From NCBI GenBank assembly GCA_002480925.1, contig DLDA01000004.1, forward strand, positions 1-17,978: 17,978 bases of DNA, in the 5' to 3' direction. The translations under genes and the position numbers were made by a program. This stretch comes from Lachnospiraceae bacterium UBA7784 (GTDB lineage Bacteria; Bacillota; Clostridia; Lachnospirales; Lachnospiraceae). This document shows, piece after piece, positions 14,534 through 17,978 of the stretch; positions within the stretch are counted from its first letter, which is position 1; each line of letters opens with the position of its first letter. The notes beneath the pieces were generated by a model. That model ran no database searches. It was not told where the DNA came from and saw only the letters and a list, made by a program, of their open reading frames with translations.

Positions 14534-15871
14534 ATGACAAAAAGTACGAAAGCCGGGTGGATACTTATCACCGCCGCTCTTATCATGGCTGTATGGGTCT
14601 TCACCTTTCATAACAGTAAAGCCGATAAAACCACCGATGCCGGATTTGTCTTAAACGATTCCGGCACCGTCCTCAAGTCCTATCAGGGCTCGGGAGGGTC
14701 TGTACAGGTGCCTGACGGCGTCACAAGCATCGATTCCGGTGTCTTTGCCAACAACTCAAAGATCACCAACGTCTCTCTGCCGAATTCAGTCAGGACTCTG
14801 GGAAGCGGCGTCTTCAAGGGCGCTACCAATCTCCGGACCGTGACTCTTGGCAGGGTATCAGGCATTCCGGCTGAGACCTTTCAGAACTGCATGAGCCTTA
14901 CATCGGTTTCTATCCCGTCTACTGTCACAGGGATCGGATCCCAGGCATTCTACGGATGCGCTTCGCTTGGCTCGGTCACGATACCGGGTGCTGTAAGCTC
15001 CATAAGCACAAATGCCTTTGCCGAATGCAACAATCTGACATCCATATCGGCCTCGAACAGCTTTTATTCATCCTACGACGGATGCCTCTACAACGCTTCA
15101 GGGACAAGGCTTATCCTGGTCCCTCCCGGTAAGTCATCGGTATCCTTCTCAGCCAATACAAGGACCATTGGTGCCGGTGCCTTTTCATACAACAGGAATG
15201 TCCGCTCAGTCAGCTTACCCAACTCTGCTGATGCGATTGAATCCGGCGCTTTCACCAATTCAAGGGTGGCCTCGATCACTATCCCGAAGAGCGTAGTAAG
15301 CATCGGCTCACAGGGCAGCTGGAAGCCTTCGGAGATGTACGGTTACCAGAAGAGCGCCGCCCAGACCTACGCCAGGTCCAACGGCATCACCTTCATAGCT
15401 CTTGACGCCGGACACGGCTCCAGCTCCTCAAGCGCAAATGGCAGCAGCTCATCATCCGGGCTCACTAATAACGACTATCCTGATTCTCCTGACAGCGGCA
15501 TCACTAATAACGATGATCCTGATTCTCCTTCAGGAGGCAGCGATTCCAATAACGATGATCCCGATAATCCTTCTGGTGGCAGCAATTCAAATAACGATAA
15601 TCCTTCTGGTGGCAGTAAGAGTCACATGAAGACCCACTCAGCCAGCGGAGACGCCGGAGGAGGCAACAATGGATCCATCTCAGGCTCTGGCAGCTCCGGC
15701 GGACGCGGGCCTGCCTCTGGCGGCAAGGACCTGACACCAAAGACCGCCGATATCGAGATCGACATCAGATACATATTCTGTGCATGCATCTTCCTGCTCG
15801 GAGTCTTCATCATGATCTGGGGCAACAAACGCAAGTACAGTATAGTAAAGAAACAGACAAAACAGGCATAA
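14534..15871 (+). CDS. BspA-like leucine-rich-repeat surface protein with TPKTA sorting signal
   Basis: A 445-residue secreted protein. A hydrophobic segment at 9-25 serves as signal peptide or anchor. Residues ~55-260 contain about eight LRR_5 (BspA-type) repeats of the form IPSTVTGIGSQAFYGCASLGSV; such repeats usually bind host or microbial ligands. A spacer at ~294-398 is rich in Ser, Asn, Asp, Pro and Gly and holds short tandem repeats. The C-terminus has LTPKTAD (400-406), a hydrophobic stretch (411-429) and a basic tail (NKRKYSIVKK): the layout of a cell-wall sorting signal, but with TPKTA instead of LPXTG. It lies 91 nt after a class B sortase gene and is its probable substrate. A perfect bidirectional terminator follows. 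Confidence 0.9.
   Translation: MTKSTKAGWILITAALIMAVWVFTFHNSKADKTTDAGFVLNDSGTVLKSYQGSGGSVQVPDGVTSIDSGVFANNSKITNVSLPNSVRTLGSGVFKGATNLRTVTLGRVSGIPAETFQNCMSLTSVSIPSTVTGIGSQAFYGCASLGSVTIPGAVSSISTNAFAECNNLTSISASNSFYSSYDGCLYNASGTRLILVPPGKSSVSFSANTRTIGAGAFSYNRNVRSVSLPNSADAIESGAFTNSRVASITIPKSVVSIGSQGSWKPSEMYGYQKSAAQTYARSNGITFIALDAGHGSSSSSANGSSSSSGLTNNDYPDSPDSGITNNDDPDSPSGGSDSNNDDPDNPSGGSNSNNDNPSGGSKSHMKTHSASGDAGGGNNGSISGSGSSGGRGPASGGKDLTPKTADIEIDIRYIFCACIFLLGVFIMIWGNKRKYSIVKKQTKQA
15461..15616 (+). repeat. Tandem Asn/Asp/Pro/Gly/Ser repeats in the LRR protein spacer
   Basis: Four imperfect units of 11-14 codons, each with an NND(D)PD or NNDNP core and a PSGGS end, encode residues 310-361. The units differ by single-base changes and small length changes, which suggests recent duplication. 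They form the wall-spanning stalk before the sorting signal. Confidence 0.7.
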
Positions 15872-15872
15872 T

Positions 15873-15905
15873 AAAAAGGACCAGGTAAGATACCTGGTCC
15901 TTTTT
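15873..15905. terminator. Bidirectional Rho-independent terminator
   Basis: A perfect 10-bp stem (GGACCAGGTA at 15878-15887, TACCTGGTCC at 15891-15900) with a 3-nt loop is flanked by A5 upstream and T6 downstream, so it can end both the LRR gene and the convergent Ig/FN3 gene. Confidence 0.93.
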
Positions 15906-15910
15906 TATTA

Positions 15911-15945
15911 GGGGTTAAGGGTTAGGGACTAGCCCCTATACCCTT
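15911..15945. repeat. G-rich repeat, copy 4, across the Ig/FN3 stop codon
   Basis: The plus strand starts with GGGGTTAAGGGTTAGGG (15911-15927). The minus strand then carries AAGGGTATAGGGG (15933-15945), identical over 13 bases to the tyrS-leader copy. The stop TAG of the minus-strand gene (15936-15938) lies within it. The two halves are oppositely oriented. Confidence 0.55.
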
Positions 15946-17978
15946 ATCGACTTCCCTGTAGAATACATACTGAAGCTTCTCTTCACTCCTGACTGCTTGT
16001 AGGAGATCACCTTGTAAGTATATTTACTTCCGCGCGCAAGCCCCTTGTTGGTATAGGATGTACTCTTTGTCGTCGCTACTCTCTTCCACTTTCCGCTTCC
16101 GGCCTTTCTGTAGACCATATAGGCGGTCGCATTCGTAACCTTCTTCCAGCTTATTTTAACACTAGTGCTGCTCGTCTTCTTAAGCGAGGTTATGGTCGGC
16201 TTCTTGGTGGATGTGGCGATCTGCTGTACTGATGCGGTACTGTAGCCATTTACACCGTTAGCGGTAATGTAGCTCTGTACACCGACTGTATATACAACTC
16301 CTCTTGTGAGGCCTGTCAGATAGGTCGACTTCCTGTTCTTCGAGACATTGACCTGCTTCTGGCTTCCGCCATCAGGTGTATAGAAAAGTCTGTAGCCGCT
16401 TACACCGCTTACCTTCTTCCATGTGACCTTCAGTCTGCCGCTAGGCATTGCTGTCACTATCATCTGAGGAGCAGCCTTCACATTGATGCTGAAGTAAAGG
16501 TTTGAGCTTCCTGTATAGTTATTTATACCTGTCACAGTCACCTGAGCCGTTCCAGGATAAATATTATTATAATATGTCACCACATAGTCCGCAGATCCGT
16601 CGGAGTCTGTGGCTGCCTTCGTCAGAAGTCTTGTGCCCTCGGTAATCCTTACAGATGGTGTATGGGCCTTACCATTGTAATCCACATCCCCGATCGGAGT
16701 AAATGTGGCAGTATTGATATTTCTAGGCTCGATCACATAGTTGTATGGTATGCTTACGCTCTGGCCATGGCTTGTAATAGCTATATTCATCCTTACATTG
16801 CCGGCATTTATACAGCTGTCTCCGTCGCTTGTGCTCTGGTAGGTCACAGAATCTACCGCATATACCTGCCCCTGCTTGTCGGTTACCACCGGCTCGGGCT
16901 TATGAGCCTGATGATCATATACATAGCTTGCAGCGACTCCAAGGATATTATACATGGAAGCGTCATTTCCGATCTCGAACTGCACTGTCCTCGTGCCCTC
17001 ATAGTACTGGCCCTGAGCTGTAAAGATAGCCGTTCCCTTTGTACGGAAAGCATCTGTCGAGGTGATGGAAAGAGTATAGTCGCTGCCAGCCTTCAGGTCA
17101 TTACCTCCGGCCTTGATCGTGGCTCCCGAAAGCTCTGTAATAGCCTCTCCCGTGTACATCTGCTTAGGTATCGTAAATACAGAAGTCTTGTCGTTTAGAT
17201 TTGCAAATATAGCAAAATCAAGCTCCTTGCTTCCGCTGTAATTTCCGATTCCTGTGATCTTCACGCCTGCCTTTCCTGCATTCGTGTTGTTCGAATAGGT
17301 GACTGAATAGTCCTTATCCTTAGTCAGATTCACGGTTCCTGCATTACCAGAGAAGGTAACCGTAAGGGCCGGCGTGATAGCTGATCCTGTATACTGTCTC
17401 CTTGTGATGCCGTCTGTGAAGGCTGCATATACATTATCCCCTGAGATATCCACTCCGAGTATCTTGAAGTATAGAACCTTGCTGCCCTCATAGTTGTTTG
17501 GCTTTATGGTAACGCTTGCTGTTCCGGCGCTGCTGTTGTCCTTGTAGGTGATCTCGCTCTGCTTCAGAGGGATCTCATTCCTCTGTCCGGCTGAGGTCAG
17601 TACATAGGCCTTGACCTCAGGAGTAATCGGTGCCCCCTGATACTGGGTCACATACATACCGCTCGAATCCATTGTCAGATTCGTAAATTCAGCTGACCAT
17701 ACGCTACCCTGTACAGGGTAGATTGTATAGGTCTTCGTAGCTGTACCATAGAGCGGCCCGCCATTTGCGATGAATGTCACTACCTTATCGCCTGCATCCG
17801 TTATATTGTCCGGATACCTGACTGTGTATCTTGCAGACTCCAGAGTCCTTGTCTGTCCATTCACAGTATATGTAATATTGAACTCACGCTTCTGCTCCTT
17901 ACCATTGTAGCGAAGAGTATTGTTCGTGGTAGGCGTAATAGTCGCATCACTGAATGGATGGCCGATACGGAAGTGCTT
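15936..17978 (-). CDS. Large Ig-like / fibronectin type III surface protein, C-terminal part (runs off right edge)
   Basis: The minus-strand frame is open from the right edge to the TAG at 15936, giving about 680 residues; the true start and any signal peptide lie outside. A GTG at 17864 is internal, since the frame continues upstream with the same repeat-like sequence. About six beta-sandwich units of ~75-100 residues share a YxGxAITP opening and a YxVTYxNNTNAGxAxVxITGxxNYxG core, the bacterial Ig-like repeat common in Clostridia surface proteins. The final ~180 residues are two fibronectin type III domains, each with a WKKVxxxxxY core (about 15936-16200 and 16200-16475). There is no C-terminal sorting signal or membrane anchor. 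It probably works in adhesion or as the stalk of a secreted enzyme; a catalytic domain could lie in the missing N-terminus. Confidence 0.88.
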   Translation of the reverse strand, partial: KHFRIGHPFSDATITPTTNNTLRYNGKEQKREFNITYTVNGQTRTLESARYTVRYPDNITDAGDKVVTFIANGGPLYGTATKTYTIYPVQGSVWSAEFTNLTMDSSGMYVTQYQGAPITPEVKAYVLTSAGQRNEIPLKQSEITYKDNSSAGTASVTIKPNNYEGSKVLYFKILGVDISGDNVYAAFTDGITRRQYTGSAITPALTVTFSGNAGTVNLTKDKDYSVTYSNNTNAGKAGVKITGIGNYSGSKELDFAIFANLNDKTSVFTIPKQMYTGEAITELSGATIKAGGNDLKAGSDYTLSITSTDAFRTKGTAIFTAQGQYYEGTRTVQFEIGNDASMYNILGVAASYVYDHQAHKPEPVVTDKQGQVYAVDSVTYQSTSDGDSCINAGNVRMNIAITSHGQSVSIPYNYVIEPRNINTATFTPIGDVDYNGKAHTPSVRITEGTRLLTKAATDSDGSADYVVTYYNNIYPGTAQVTVTGINNYTGSSNLYFSINVKAAPQMIVTAMPSGRLKVTWKKVSGVSGYRLFYTPDGGSQKQVNVSKNRKSTYLTGLTRGVVYTVGVQSYITANGVNGYSTASVQQIATSTKKPTITSLKKTSSTSVKISWKKVTNATAYMVYRKAGSGKWKRVATTKSTSYTNKGLARGSKYTYKVISYKQSGVKRSFSMYSTGKSIRV

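Noticed and set aside
15461..15616. CRISPR-like array
   Set aside because: The repeats are in-frame codons of a low-complexity protein stalk, of unequal length and without unique spacers.
16662..17198. 178-codon plus-strand reading frame opposite the Ig/FN3 gene
   Set aside because: Its composition follows from the opposite-strand coding repeats; there is no ribosome site or recognisable domain.
17862..17864. GTG at 17864 as the true start of the Ig/FN3 protein
   Set aside because: The frame stays open to the window edge with similar beta-rich sequence, no ribosome site precedes the GTG, and the result would lack a signal peptide.

Overview
The window looks like a chromosomal segment from a Clostridia member of the Bacillota, most likely Lachnospiraceae or a close relative. 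This rests on gene content, not on a marker gene: a tandem-domain DnaD protein next to a DnaC/DnaI-type loader, a long-form PRPP synthetase, a class B sortase beside a BspA-like leucine-rich-repeat protein, a large Ig-like/fibronectin surface protein, and strong Shine-Dalgarno sites (GGAGG, AAGGAG). I see no tRNA, rRNA, CRISPR array, insertion sequence or prophage gene.

Layout. Position 1 to 257 (minus) is the N-terminal part of an AAA-ATPase-like protein that runs off the left edge. Next is tyrS (435-1652, minus) with a hairpin terminator. A divergent intergenic region separates tyrS from a family 2 glycosyltransferase and a PAP2 phosphatase (plus, to 3272). These meet head-on with a compact minus-strand operon of dnaD-like, dnaC/dnaI-like and prs genes (6555 back to 3290). 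Upstream of that operon is an AT-rich stretch with DnaA-box-like 9-mers. A second minus operon, read from 11026 back to 6749, holds an EamA-type transporter, a membrane-anchored protein of unknown function with a TolB-like propeller region, and murC. From 11112 to 15871 (plus) come three surface genes: an LtaS-like sulfatase carrying a C-terminal IPT/TIG-like domain, a class B sortase, and an LRR protein ending in a TPKTA sorting signal. The right end is a minus-strand Ig-like/FN3 surface protein whose N-terminus lies outside the window.

How it fits together. Most genes serve the envelope: peptidoglycan precursor synthesis (murC), lipid-phosphate recycling (PAP2), polyanionic polymer synthesis (LtaS-like), glycosylation (GT2), and covalent or secreted display of surface proteins (sortase, LRR protein, Ig/FN3 protein). 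The dnaD-dnaC-prs operon couples helicase loading to nucleotide precursor supply.

The strongest leads are: the sortase B/LRR pair with a non-LPXTG signal; two promoters (glycosyltransferase and sortase) whose -10 box lies exactly 7 nt before an ATG that lacks a Shine-Dalgarno site, implying leaderless mRNAs; a dispersed G-rich intergenic repeat family, twice embedded in a stop codon and twice with quadruplex-forming spacing; and the DnaA-box/AT-rich region ahead of the primosome operon. No gap between genes exceeds 300 bases.
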